From Sebastes aleutianus (taxonomy: Eukaryota > Chordata > Actinopteri > Perciformes > Sebastidae), in assembly GCA_916700875.1 (NCBI GenBank), contig CAKAKS010000067.1, positions 8,583,591-8,647,590 of the forward strand: a stretch of DNA of 64,000 bases. Direction: 5' to 3'. The position numbers and the translations under genes are program-made. Positions 25,801 to 40,800 of the stretch are shown here, piece by piece. Positions within the stretch are counted from its first letter, which is position 1. Each line of letters opens with the position of its first letter. The notes beneath the pieces are model-generated. The model saw nothing but the letters and a program-made list of their open reading frames with translations. It was not told the DNA's origin and did no database searches.

Positions 25801-28800
25801 ATGTTGCTTTTAATACCATGAACATGAACCCTATAGTCTATCTTGAGTAAATCTTCACATACAAGTCTAACTGAAAGTTCCATACTTACATCATCAAGAT
25901 GAATAGATAACCACTGTGGATTTTGTGAGAGTATGTGGAGGACTCTGCAATGCTAGCATCTTTTTTATGGCTGTTAGGCCGGCTAATAAAACACGTTTCT
26001 GATGTTGTGATAGATTTAGCAAGAGAGTCGGATAATAATGAATGGGAAGCCGGTGTCAAAAGAATGAATGGGAGCCCAAAACACCGGCTAAATACTCGTA
26101 TTGTCTCTTCAAAGGCAATGCCATAGACTGTACGTCTTTTAAATGAGACTTCCACAGAGATGAACATGTTCGTGAATGGTGTGATCCCTGTCTGTCATAC
26201 CAGTTAGATCATCACTGAATAAGTCCTGAAAAAAATCTCTTGAAAAGAGTGGGAACCCTGCATTTACTAAAAACCAAGCTGTTTTATTTATTTAGCCTTT
26301 TATAAAAATGAAACTAGATATTTTAGACCAGTTTTTAAAGATTTACCTCTTCAGTAGAAACAAATGAGTGCCACAGACCAGTCGGGGAAGTCGGAAAGTG
26401 TTGTGAAATGGACTCACACATTGTTGGTTTTTGTCTTTTCATGCAATTTGTTCTCAAGAAAAATCTAGAATATTCTCAGCTTTATCCATTGAACACAATC
26501 AGGCTGTCAGTGCTTCCCATAGATATAATTGTTCTATAAAGGCTATATATTGTTCCCCATCCCTTTAAAGGACCAGTGTGCAAAATTTTGGGGGATGTAT
26601 TAGCAGAAATATAGAGTATAATATTCATAACTATGTTTTATTTATGTATAGTCACCTGAAACTTAGAATCGTTGTGTTTTCGTTAGCTTAGAATGAGCCA
26701 TTTATATCTACATAGGGAGCGGGTCCTCTTCACGGAGTCCGCCATGGTGCTCCAACAAAACACCGGCTCCAGAGAGAGCCTTTCACTTTTTTACGTTACC
26801 TGAAGGCCACCGTAGTTCTCCGACACGCTTGTGAAACTGCGGTAACGTGAGCCGCAGAGTGCAAAACCGTGGTATTGTCAGCCGCCGTATGACGTCTGTT
26901 GCTCCTAAAGTAGTGTTATTATGGTAAGGATGGCCTCTGAGCGAGGCGGGCGGCGTTACCACGGTTTTGGAAGGGGAGGAGTGAGCAGAGCTATTATGGT
27001 AAGGATGGCCTCTGCACTCTGCGGCTCATGTTACCGCAGTCTTGGAAAGGGAGGAGTGAGCAGAGGGGTACTCAGTTGGTTGCAATCTGCAACCACACCA
27101 CTAGATGTCGCCAAATCCTACACACTGTACCTTTAAGTGATGGGGGCAACATTCGCAGTACTTTTTTGTGCAAAAATATACAGTACCCTGAGCTGATATT
27201 CAGTATCTTGAAATATGTGATACCATAAAATTACTATAATTCTGTGTCATGTACGTGCATTCTGGACACATCGAAAAAGACTCTTGTTAAAACACTCCAC
27301 TGAAACACCAGCTAATGAAATGTTTTTCAAGTGGTTATATCTATTCATTACACGGCTTTTTGTTAAATACTTGATTCTGATCATGGCGTCTACGGTCTGT
27401 TATTTCTTAATTGGAGACGTTGCTGTGGACACAGTTCTGATGTCAGACTCTGGCGGACCGTTTTTGTGTCAAATTATGAATTTTAGCAAGATCCCTCTGC
27501 TTCGCGTCGGGATGCCACATCCCCCTGTCAGGGTTTATTTCACAACAATGACCGGCTTTGATGTACATTAACCCCTTATTTAATTGTAGGGAAACTCTGC
27601 AACACATTACTGCCTTAATGATTAATAATGAATTAATTTATAGACAACAGAAAACCACAAGGAAAATGTGTAAAATTTGCAAAGAAAATTATATTTCTGA
27701 TTGATTATGTATCTGTGGTCAAAGAGGAACCCCTGAAAGGCTATAAAAGACCAGTATTGACCCAATTTAGATGTGTGTGTCCCTCCTGCAAAGAGATTTA
27801 ATCTTGGTACATTAGAGCATTTCTCTTCATCGGTTTCTCTGCAGTTTTCCTGCTCAACAAATGAAAGAATATATGTAGAGTGCACTGTTAGCCCTTTATG
27901 GGAAAAAACACTGTGACTGTAATAGTTTGGGATGTGCTGTGAAATGTTTGAATGCAACTGCACTCCCTGTATCAGACTCTCAGTTAATCTGGGCATATAA
28001 TATGATATGGTCTTTACAAATCCCTGCATTTTCCCTCCTCTTTCCATTTCCAGTGCCACGGTCTTTGGGACGACGACGACACCAAAGACAAGAGAGAGCC
28101 CTCTCGTCAGAGTGAGTCAGAGGACGAGGAAAAAGACAAGGCGGAGAGTGAGAAGGGGTCTGAACACGCCTCCTCGCTGATGAGTGAGGGGAGAGGCTCC
28201 ACTCACACCTTGAGATCCATAAACTTTGGGACCTCCATTGATTCAGGACATGTCCAGGTGCACTTCCCGCAACAGCAGACCTACCAGCGTCGCAAGAGCT
28301 CCAGCGGAGGCTCACACATTTCTCACCGGTCTCTCCACTCTTCTGCAAGGTCCAAGAGAGGTGAGGATCCTTTTCTATTGTCTATTAACTGGTTCCCAAC
28401 CTCTTTCCTTAAGATACCCCTTTTCTATCATTGAGTAAGCTGACGACCCCCTGACTGAGGGACATATTTCATTGATGTTACATATTATATATATTACATT
28501 AAAAAATAACAATAACAGTACAGAACAACTGATGAACTGTATAATTAACCCAAATAGAGAACGCAATAACTGCAGGAAGTTTGTGCAAAACGAGCGATTT
28601 GAATGAATTTTGAGCAGATTATTTCCTGTGAATCCTGCATCAGAGATGAGTTTTCCTGTTATTTTTAGGAACTTTTAATACAATTATTTGTCTGTATTAT
28701 GTTTTTGTTTTGTTTATTTTTAATAGGACTGTCAATCGATTAAAATATTTATTCGCGATTAATCACATGATTGTCCATAGTCCATTCTTTATCTGTTCAA

Positions 28801-31800
28801 AATGTACCTTAAAGGGAGATTTGTCAAGTATTTAATACTCTTATCAACATGGGAGTGGGCAAATATGCTGCTTTATGCAAACATATGTATGTATTTTTTT
28901 TTGGGAAATCAATTACCAACACAAAACAATGACAAATATTGTCCAGAAACCCTCACAGGTACTGCATTTAGCATAAAAAAATATGCTCAAATCATAACAT
29001 GGCAAACTGAAGCCCAACAGGCAACAACAGCTGTCAGTGTGTCAGTGTGCTGACTTGACTATGACTTGCCCCAAAACTGCATGTGATTATTATAAAGTGG
29101 TCATGTCTGTGAAGGGGAGACTCGTGGGTACCCATAGAACCCATTTTCACATACCTTGAGGTCAGAGGTCAAAGGACCCCTTTGAAAATGGCCATGCCAG
29201 TTTTTTCCTCGCCAAAATTTAGCGTAAGTTTGGAGCTTTATTTAGCCTCCTTCACGACAAACTAGTATGACATGGTTGGTTCTAGTGGATTCTTTAGGTT
29301 TTCTAGTTTCATATGATGCCGGTATCTTCACTCTAGCTTTAAAACTGAGTCTGTTACAACCTCTGAAAGATCGATTGCGTTAATGTGTTAAAGAAGTTAG
29401 TGGTGTTAAAATGAACTTGCGTCAACATGTTATTATCGCGTTAACTTTGACAGCTCTATTAAATAACAATTTCATTTAGCTTTCTTCACAGAAATTATTG
29501 AAATGCTGAAATATAGGCCAACTGTATATTTTTAAAAAAGACTGTTGTTACACCCCTTAAAATCAAGAAGGCCTCGCGACCCCCTGTGAAGCTTTGGCGA
29601 CCCCTAGTGGGGGTCGGGACCCCCAGGTTGGGAACCAGTGAACTACACAAGTGGTTCAAAACATGAGACTGAATGTAGGAAAGTCAACAAGTAAAGCTCT
29701 TCCCTTAAAAATAGCCCTGAGAGTAATGTCTTTTTGTAGCAAGCTCAATTATCATCATAACAACAATAATAAATAGAAGGAATCCTCTCGGATTGTATGA
29801 CAAAAAGCATGTCTTGTGGTCTTTAGTCTTTACCTTTAGATTAAGTCTTTGTGTTTTCTTTATCTCAGGCTGTATGAGTGACTCAACGCCTCGTCATGCT
29901 TCATTTACAGCTCAAAATGTAAATTGTTTCCACAGGAAGTACTGCTTCCCACAACAGCAGCCACAAGGACGGCAGCGAGGCCAGCGTCCGCCAGAAGACC
30001 CGCAAACAGATGATCATGGAGAAGCTGAGGGAGCAGCTCCTCAAAGGAAAAGCTTTCATCATAAAACGGTACAATGAAGCATAGTTGCTTCATAAAAGTT
30101 GTATTTTTTTGTCTCCACCCCACGGCTGCTCACTGACCGACAGTCGTGACTGTGATTATACAAGAAAGTGTGTAACTTTATGAGGGCAGTGATGAGAACT
30201 GTGGTCAGCGAGTATTCTAGACGAATAATGGAAAAATTATATCGGTGAAAGAGCAGCTGAAAACCTTTCAAAGGTCTAAATTTAGACCTTTAATTACAGC
30301 ATTCCCGTTAGGCCAGTCAGTGTAATTTTTGTAAGTGCTGCAACAGACGATCAAAACATGTTATTGTTCTAGATTTAATCACGACGGAACAAGTGGTTTC
30401 TGACATATTACGTTGAGGACAGTAAACATCGAGAAGATACTTCAGCTGTTTACATTTTCTCTCAAAATAAGACAGACAACTCACAAGTATTTCTTTTACC
30501 TTTTAAAGTTGTCCGGGCTAAGATAAGCCGCAATAACAATGTGTTACAGGCAAACAAGATCAGACAAACTATGCAATAAAATCCTAATGAACAGAAATAC
30601 TAAAACAATCTTAATGGTGCCTTAAAACAACCCAAAGGCTGTTGTGAACCATACAAATAACAAAGACCAATACAAAACAGCAACTTAAAGCTGCAGTTGG
30701 TAACATTGAGCAAATATGATAAAACTTATTTTTACAAAAATGGTCACTATATCCTGACAGTAGTACATTAGACAGATAATCTGTGGAAACAATCATGTTC
30801 CTCTGCCTCCTCCTAGTGCTCCTAATGGCATTTTATTTCTACTGTGCCAGAACACAAACAACCAATCGGAGCCGAGCAGTCTCTGGGCAACTATTAATCA
30901 CTACTCACGAAACTCGCAAACTCTGATCAAACGGTCAAACTAGGCAGCGCTGATCAAATATGAATCAATATTCTGTAACTGTAATGACGCCTCAAATGTT
31001 TTCAGAAACATCTTGTTGTGTACTGTTTAGCTGTAAAATGAGAAAGGTTGTCACCCAGCCGCCATATTTAAACCAGTTGAGCCAAAACCAAGCACCGCCC
31101 ACTGGCTGGAGCAAACGTTCTCATTTTAAATTTTTTTTTTTTTTTTTATCATTACCTCAAAATATCGTCAGCCAGAAGAGAGAGGTCTCAGTTTCTGCTG
31201 CAATGACTTGAATTCACAGAGGGACCAAATTTGAGATCAACTGCAGAAATGTTCCAGCTGGAGCGACCATCATAATCCGACCCGCCAGATGTTTTTTACA
31301 CAGAACAATCTGAGAAGCCGTCATTGGAAACTGTTTGGAAAAGGGCAGACACTTTCAATAGATACTAGGCAGATGATTGGATGAACCATCTGTCAGTCAA
31401 ACTCAAAGCCAGTCGGGAGAAGAGCAAAAACATCTTTTCCAACAAGAAAAGCCTTCAGTGCCGTTCTTTGCTCTTCTTTCAATGACGAAATACTCTCCAG
31501 TTCTGATAGAACTGATGCTATGGCAGCATCTGTTGTTGTTTAGAACAGCCAAAAGTTGCTTCTCCATGTTGCCTCACACACTTAAGCCACGCCCATAGCT
31601 GCCAGTAGCTGCTCACAGGCTGCTGATTGGTCCGTAGTCTGGCTTGCCGGACACAAATGCATTACTTGAAGCCTGACAAGATGGATTTTCGTGCGAGTTG
31701 TCATCCCGCAATTCTCACGTGATCTTGTGACATTGCGAGAATCCAGTTGCTGTGCAATGTTAGGACCAGCATACTGCACTTAAAAACTCTTTAAACCAGT

Positions 31801-34800
31801 TCAGAGCAGACTTTAGGAACCTGAATGAGTCCTGTGAATGAAGAGCATAGCTGTTGACAGATTTTATTGTTTGACTGTTTATCTGTTTAACCTGGACCAT
31901 TTTCACCTGTTTCTTTGCTCAAAATAAAATATTTTCTTTTGATTTTCTTTGTAGGTTCATGGAGATCTACCTTCCTATGCGTCAGTTCTTCTATAACTTG
32001 ATCCACCCAGAGTACAGCGCGGTCACAGACGTCTACGTGCTGATGTTCCTCGCTGACACAGTCGACTTCATCATCATCGTGTTTGGATTCTGGGCGTTCG
32101 GTGTAAGTTTTAAAATAACATTTAAATCCATAAACAAAATCACTTCTGACAGAAGTTAACATTTATTTACACCTCTTCTAGAAACACTCGGCTGCAGACA
32201 TCACATCATCCCTGTCGGAGGATCAGGTGCCGGGACCTTTTCTGGTCATGGTCCTGATCCAGTTTGGGACCATGGTGGTGGACCGGGCCCTCTACCTCAG
32301 AAAGTCTGTCATGGGCAAAGTCATCTTCCAGGTCATCCTAGTCTTTGGCATCCAATTCTGGATGTTCTTTATCCTGCCAGGAGTCACAGACAAGTAAGAT
32401 ATGTTTATGTAGATATGTTTGGCATTTAATCTAAAGGCATTCATTTGATTAAAGTTCAATATTTTAGGTGCCCTAGTGACAATATCCTTGGTTTAAAATA
32501 GGGATTAGGATATTTGTTGCATGCTTTTCATCTCTCTCTTCTGTCTGTTACTATTCAAATAAAGAAAAGCATCTTTAAAAGGTGTTCTCCATCTCAAAAC
32601 TTTTGATTATGAATGTTTTACAGTTTAAAGGAACTTGTTCAGTCATACTTTTCTTTGCAATCAAGTTATTTTGTTTGCAAAGCCTAAAAAAATTTAATAT
32701 TTGAGTCTTTGTTCTGACTATAAATAAAAAAAAAAAGCCTTCATCCTTTAATTTTACAAACTGTTTCTCTTCTCTTCCCCTCCTAGGCGTTTCAACGAGA
32801 ACACAGTCGCTCAGATGTGGTATTTTGTCAAGTGCATCTACTTCGGGCTGTCAGCCTATCAGATCCGCTGTGGTTATCCCACCCGCGTTTTGGGAAACTT
32901 CCTCACCAAGAGCCACAATTATATGAACCTCTTCCTGTTTCAAGGGTGAGTTAAGCTGGTAAAGTATCATTTCTTCCAGCTGGACAAACAGGTCTAGAGC
33001 TCTGGTCTGTAAAGGGGAGACTCGTGGGTACCCATAGAACCAATTTTCATTCACATATCTTGAGGTCAGAGGTCAAGGGACCCCTTTGAAAATGGCCATG
33101 CCAGTTTTTCCTTGCCAAAATTTAGACCAACTTTGGAGCATTATTTAGACACAGACATAGACATGGTTAGTTCCTTAGGTTTTCTAGTTTCATATGATAT
33201 CAGTAACTTCACTCTAGCTCTAAAACTGAATCTGCTACAGCCTCTGAAAGACGGAAAGTCGGTCAGGATCGTGGGTCTCAGGGGGTTAAAGTAAAAATAA
33301 GTTTTTTCCAGCATATATAATATATAATTTTTATAGTTTTATGAATACCACAGACCATTGTGTTTTCTAACATTTTAACCAGCTTTGTGCTTGAACTTCT
33401 CCAGACTATTTGTGCACTAGAAGTCTGGCTATATAAACGTTTGTAAGAGAATAAGGGCTGTTAAGTGATAATGTAAAAACGTGTAGTGGCTGCCAATAGT
33501 CAGTGTTGTTCAGTCATATAACATATAAAGATCATTTATAGTCTTCCTTTTACTGTCATAAATATTAAATCATTATGTGAAAACATGTATAGCAATGACC
33601 AAAAACATGGGCTGAAGCCATAGCTCATATTATTATGCCTGCCCTTCACTTCCCTGTGCGCGATTTTCTGAACGCAGATATTGAATCTGATTTTATTTCA
33701 GTCTCATATTTTACCAGAATAATAAATAAAGGCTCTTCTTTTGTTTTTGTAGTTTCCGTCTGGTGCCGTTCCTGACGGAGCTGCGAGCCGTGATGGACTG
33801 GGTTTGGACTGACACCTCGCTGTCTCTGTCCAGCTGGATCTGCGTGGAGGACATCTACGCTCACATCTTTATCCTCAAATGCTGGAGAGAGTCGGAGAAG
33901 GTGTTTATCATTGTGGCATCAGTAGAAGAATCGCTCTCAGAGCCTAAAGTCTGTCATGTTGGAATTCATGCTGAAATTCAATTTTGTGATTTGTTGAAGT
34001 GGATCTTCTTCTTTGTAATTTGAAGATTAGCTGTGCTCTCACTTTCTGCAACCAGCTGTATATTAGTTAAGTAGTTCCCAACCTTTTTCCTTAAGGGAAC
34101 CCTTTTCTATCATTTAGTGAACTGACGACCCCTGACTAAGGGACATATCTTATTGATATTTCATATTGTATTCAATGCATAACAATAACAGTACAGAACA
34201 TCTGAGAAACTGTACAATTAACCCAAATAGAGAACGCAATAACTGCAGAAAGTTTGTGTAAAATGAGTGATTGTGATGAATTTTGCGTACTTTTCTAATG
34301 CAGGACGAGGCTGTTTAGCAGAGAGGGGAGGCTCTGTGAATATAACTTGTGTTCAAGTCTTCACTGTGCCTGCATCCTGTTTATATCTTAAATAATAATC
34401 CAAGCTTTAAAAATAACAATCTAATTTAGTTTTTTTCACAAAAATAAATGAGATATAGGCCAACTGTAATATATATATATATTGTATATATATATATTAT
34501 ATATATACAATATATATATAATATATATATTTATAAAAATAGTTGTCTTACACCCCTAAAAGTCAAGAAGGCCTCGGAACCCCCCGTGAAGATTCTGCGA
34601 CCACTAGTGGTCCCAAGTTGGGAACCAGTGTATTAGATAACAAGGATATATTGTGTCTGCGGTGCAAAATATTCCCAAAAGTGCACTAGAAATATCTTTA
34701 TTCTATGCCTCACTATAGTAAATAATGCACTCTTGCAGTCTTCCCTGGGTCAGTCTGCAAGTCTTTGTTCCATCTTTACTTTTATAACCGTGGTGCAATT

Positions 34801-37800
34801 AATTGCCTAATTCGAATAGATTTACAAAAAATACTCCAGGCATATATCGAGATATTGTGATACACAATTACGTTCTAAATGGATAATAACAAGCCCATAC
34901 TCACTCAAATTTCTCAGGAAATCTGATTAAACTCTGTTAAATCTAACTATTAATCGAATTACTCTGTATTTGTGTGCGTGCATGTAAACATGGTCAGTGT
35001 ATAGCTGGAAATATGTATTCATTTTTTTTCTGTGAAACCATTATGTTAATTTTACACTTAAATGAGAAAATACTCAGTACTTTTAATTTGTCACGTATTT
35101 AATTCACGCAGGAGTATACAAATGTAGGCTTACCATGTGGTTATTTCAAATAGACTATTTATTTATTGAATTCCCAGAAAACATGCTATATCGTGATATA
35201 TATCCTTATCGAGATAGATATACATATATCTAAGGCCTACTTAGAAAACATGTATGTCCTTTATTGCATCCTTCTGCAGAGGTATCCCCAGCCGCGAGGC
35301 CAGAAGAAGAAGAGGGTGGTGAAGTACGGCATGGGAGGGATGATAATAGCGCTGCTGATCTGTATCGTCTGGTTCCCGCTGCTCTTCATGTCCCTCGTGA
35401 AGTCCGTAGCCGGAGTCGTCAACAAACCGCTGGATGTGTCGTTTGAAATCACCCTGGCTGGCTTTCAGGTGTGGACACAGTTTCTTTTATCAAATCATAT
35501 GAGCCGAAACAAGCAAGAAACTCTGCCCAAAGCTAAATCCTTTCAAAAATGAAATAAAATCCTACCTCCTTTGAGTAGTAGAAGTAAATAAATCTGTTAT
35601 TCATTCTAAGGCCTGGTCTTTATTTACATGACACTTTTTGATCAGTTTGTGAGAGAGAAGCCGGAGGATTGTGATCATGTTTTCTAGGTTGTTGTGTGAG
35701 TATTCTCTATTCTGACTGCAGGGCTTAATGTTTGATCGTGTATCTGGGAGAGATTCAATGCAATTACTAAAAACAAACAATGTCCTCTTCTCACAGCCCA
35801 TCTTCACCATGAGCGCTCAGCAAAAACAACTGCAGGATGTGACAGAAGAGCAATATAAAGGCTTTGTGAACACCTATAAGCAAAACGATGTAAGTAAAAG
35901 AAATGCAAGATCTATACCTGCCCTATTTTCAATCTATTGAAAAAGAGTAGTAGAGATTACATTGATTACATAATCCAGTTACTTTTTTTCTCTTAAGTAC
36001 GACCAAGTAAACTTTTACACCTTTTGTAAACCAATTTTTAAAGTCGCTATGTGTACAATTTGAAAGGATCCATCTTTGGTGCTCTCTAGTTGTAGTGTCA
36101 AAAAAGACACTGTGGTATACAGCGATGTACACAGTGATTTAAGCTAAATGCTAACATTAGCACACTAACATGCTCACAAACGTGTTGTTTAGCAGGTAAT
36201 GTTTGTCGTGTTTACCTCTCAGTTTTAGCGACTTTAACAACCCGCTCATAAGCAGGTTTTTTTTGGCTTTGTTTAGTCTGTCAAATTTCAGAATATAGTG
36301 AAAAATACTTTTCACAATTTCCTAAAGACCAAAGAGATGAGATACTAGTTTTTCCTAGCAACAGACCAAAACAGGTTTTTTGTTTATTATCACATATATC
36401 CTCCGATTGAGAAGCTGGAATCAGGGGATCCTCAGCATTTTTGTTGATTAATTAATAATTATTACACGGCTTTGTTGAATACTCGATTCTGATTGGTCAA
36501 TCACAGCGTTCTACAGTCTGTTATTTCTTTATAGCAGACCGTTGCTATGTATAACAGACCGCTGCTATGGGCGCAGCTCTGATGTCGGACTCTGGCAGAC
36601 CATTTAAAGGTCAAATTATTGATTTCTTAAGTAACAAGCCGTGTAACAAGCGGGATAATGGACAGCTAGCGGGTCATTGTTGTGAAATAAACCCCTTCAG
36701 GGCGACACAAGCTTTGCGTTGGGGTGCCGCAGCAACCTTGTCGGGGTTTATTTCACAACAACGACCGGCTCGCTGTACATTATCCCTTAGTTTATCTATT
36801 ATTAAAATAGTTGTATTAGTTGTATTTTTCTGTCAGTTGTTTACTCAGTTAATCAACTAGTTGAATCTGCTCAAAGTAAACAAATGAAAACATAGTATTG
36901 GAAGTTATTAAAGTTCATCCTTTGAGGAAGATGAAGGTCTGTACCAAATTGAATATCAGTCAATGCAATATTTGTCAAAATACAGCAGAGGAAAAGTCAC
37001 CAAAGTCATAGACTGCATCCTCTGGGGACCATGAATATCTGTTTATGTCAATCCAGCCCAAATGCTGTTGAGATATTTCACTCTGAGCCAAAAGCACTAC
37101 TTGGAGTAACTCTGCTTTGTGGTGGGTTAAGAATTCCACACATGGTGGGTTTTACCTTTAAATAATGTTCCCACTATGTGTTTTCGTGCTGCGGCTAGGA
37201 CGCCTTGCAGTGGTTGGAGGGCTACACGGCACCGGACCTGGTCATCGCAGAGCTGAAAGGCAGCTCCAACTCTCTGTGGACCATCAGTCCGCCCAGCAGA
37301 AAAAACCTGATAAGCATGTTGGACTCTAATGAGTCATTCCCCATCACTTTGTCCTGGTCTGTGCAGAGGTACGCTTCCCTCATGTTGTCCATTCACCATG
37401 TATGCTCGTGAGAAGAATGTGGGAGAATTATGATCTATAGTCAGTGATCATCTCAAAGGGAAACATTTATTTATACCTCTCCCTCTCTATGTAATATGTA
37501 ATCCTAAAACTCACATTATTTGATGATGACACACGAGTCACATGACTTTAGACTCGACTTCACAAAACCAAAAAAAGACTTGCAACTCGACTTGGACTTT
37601 ATCACCATTGACTCGTGACTTCACTTGGACTTGAGCCTTTTCACTTGAAAATACTTGATAAAGGTATCAAGCCAAAAGATTCAAAAGTATGTTATTTAAA
37701 AAGTGTGTGCACGAGGACGCTCAACTGCCTGGTATGGGAGGTAAGTCTTCGGAGAGTCGTTGGGTTTATTTACTTTTTGAGAGATATTTTATTAATTTGT

Positions 37801-40800
37801 TTGAGAAGAGGATTTACTCGTGGGGGAAAAACTGAACTGAACAAATTTCTGAATCTTTTGTTGTTTATTGCCGAATCTCCGAAAAGTGGTGTTTTTTTTG
37901 TTGAACTCTGGACACTTTATTTTTGTTGAATATTTTTGGGACTTGCACTTACACTTAATTCCTCAGATCCACTTTGTTTGAACCAATCCGACAGCATCCA
38001 ATCAAATTGCAGGAGAAAACCATGAAGAACTAACGTTACGATACTGAGCGCCTAAACTCAAAGTTTAGGACTTGGTCTTGTAAAACAGTGACTTGGTCCC
38101 ACGTCTTCGTATAGTCAGTTAGCTTTTATTACCAGGTCATGTCAAACATTTGGCTCATGGGATTACAAAATATCTTCAACTGGTCCCGCAGGAAAAATCA
38201 TTCAGGATTATATTTCAGTCGTGAACTGATGTTGTGAAAATAAACTGTCCTGTAGAACTTTTTTAGAAGTGGCTGTTTGCGCAGACTGGTGTATGGCCAA
38301 ATCAATTAATCATATACATATAAACTACGATTAATCGATTAAAATATTTAAGCACGATTAATCTCATGATTGTCCAGAGTTAATCATCATTAATGCAAAT
38401 TAATCACACTAGGGATGCTCATTTTGAAAAATGTTCTTAACCGATATCCGACCCTCGTTAACCGATTGTTAACCGTTAACCGACAAGATTTGTGCCTCGC
38501 ATGCAGCGGTGTACCAGCTGCAGGAGCACAACAGATATTCGTTGACGGGAGTCCCGAGTTCACCCGTCCGGGAGCGTTAACTTAACAGCTACGATGCTGT
38601 GTGTAGTGTCGCGGACATGCAGCCACTTTCCCAGTACAATCACACATTTTTTATCTGTTCAAAATGTAGCTCAAAGGGAGATTTGTCAAGTATTTAATAC
38701 TCTTATCAACATGGGAGTGGGGAAATATGCTGCTTTATGCAAACATATGTATGTATTTTTTTTTGGGAAATCAATTACCAACACAAAACAATGACAAATA
38801 TTGTCCAGAAACCCTCACAGGTACTGCATTTAGCATGAAAAAATATGCTCAAATCATAACATGGCAAACTGAAGCCCAACAGGCAACAACAGCTGTCAGT
38901 GTGTCAGTGTGCTGACTTGACTATGACTTGCCCCAAACTGCATGTGATTATCATAAAGTGGGCATGTCTGTAAAGGGGAGACTCGTGGGTACCCATAGAA
39001 CCCATTTCCATTCACATATCTTGAGGTCAGAGGTCAAGGGACCCCTTTGAAAATGGCCATGACAGTTTTTCCTCGCCAAAATTTAGCTTAAGTTTAGAGT
39101 GTTATTTAACCTCCTTCACGGCAAGCTATGACATGGTTGATACCAATGGATTCTTTAGGTTTTCTGGTTTCATATGATACCAGTATCTTCACTCTAGCTT
39201 TTTAAAACTGAGCCCACTACAATCTCAAAATCACCAGTTGCGTTAACGCGTTAAAGAAATCAGTGGCGTTGTGGCACTGTTTACCATTGGCAGAGCATTT
39301 TGGCAAATTTTTCTTGGGCACTACCCACATAATCAGCTGTGCTGCTCATCCCACAAATGCATGATCCTTACAAGTTGGACATCATTGTGAAGGTAAATAA
39401 ACAGGCTTTCCAACGATGTAAAATACAATGCCAATTAGCATTGTAACAACAGAGAAATAATCAAACAAACACAAGTTTCCGAACTTTTTTTTCCCAGTTT
39501 ATTTGAGAGAGCTGTACACAGGAAGGCTGCAGATACCTCACATCCACTACACCCAGAGTTTGAGCGATTTAGGGTCCCGAGAGCCAGCTAGAGCATAAGA
39601 AGTCTTTTATTCCCTATACCATACAGGCATTGAACTCAGAATGACTGCATCAGGAAACACTTATAAGATGTGCTCTCTTTTATTATTTATATAAATTATT
39701 TGCTCTTACCTGCCCATTTGCACTATTGTATATTGTATACTGTATATTTGTGTGTTTTTATGGATGTGTTGTGTTATGTGTATTGTATGTACCTGTGCTG
39801 TACTTGGGAGAAGCCAAAGACAAATTTCCACAGAGGTGGACAATAAAGTCAATCTAATCTAGTCTAAATAAGCAATGAATATGTCAAGTAAAAAAATGTA
39901 TGCTTACAAACAGTGGAGTTTCATGAGGTGAAAAAGTCCTTCAGATTAATTTCTGTATGTTTTTCCTCATGTGATCTCAGAAACATCACTTTAGGTGCCA
40001 AGGCAGAAACAGCGTCAGGAAAACAAGTGACGGATTTAGGCGAAGGAACAAAGCAGAAGCTCATAGATATCCTCCAAGGGAATGGAAGCGATGTGTGAGT
40101 ACATCAGCTGTTCACTCTCTTCTCTGCACTTCACACACTGTGATGTGATAATCAAGAACTAAATGAAATATCATTCGTTTTATTCCCCCTCATACGTGTC
40201 TGCCTAAATGTCTCTTGTTATGTTTGCTCCGCTGGTGTTTTCGTTGTGTTTGGCTGTTTTTATCTGTTTGAGTATTGATTTTATCTTTGTAAGGGTGTCC
40301 TTGGGTGTCGTGAAAGGTGTCACCAAATAAAATGTATTATTATCATTTATTATTAAATTTTCCTATAAGACGAGATACATGCTTCCTCTTTTTGACATGT
40401 CATTTACATAAAGTTCTACCATGCCATAATATAAAACCCTGAATGTCTTTTAGCAAAATTGAAGAGATCTTTTTACTGTTATGCTCCAACATATTGAGAA
40501 ACTAAGTAACATAAACTGTGTTTTACTGCAGTAACAGCCTCTCTTCCTCTGCAGGACCCTAGTAGAGATCTTCCCTCGTTTTATTCGAGCCCCCAGTGAC
40601 TCAGAGGCCAAATCTGTCGATCGTCTTTATAAAGGTAAACGTCTCCATCTTTATCACTGTGTAGATCTGACTTTTAGTTGTTCAGCTGTTACTTGATTTT
40701 TGTGACAGCAAAGGAAAATTAAGAGACTCTATTTAACGTGAAAATGCAGCTTTTCAAAACACCTATTCTTAAAGCACTGAATCATCTTTGTACGTTTATT

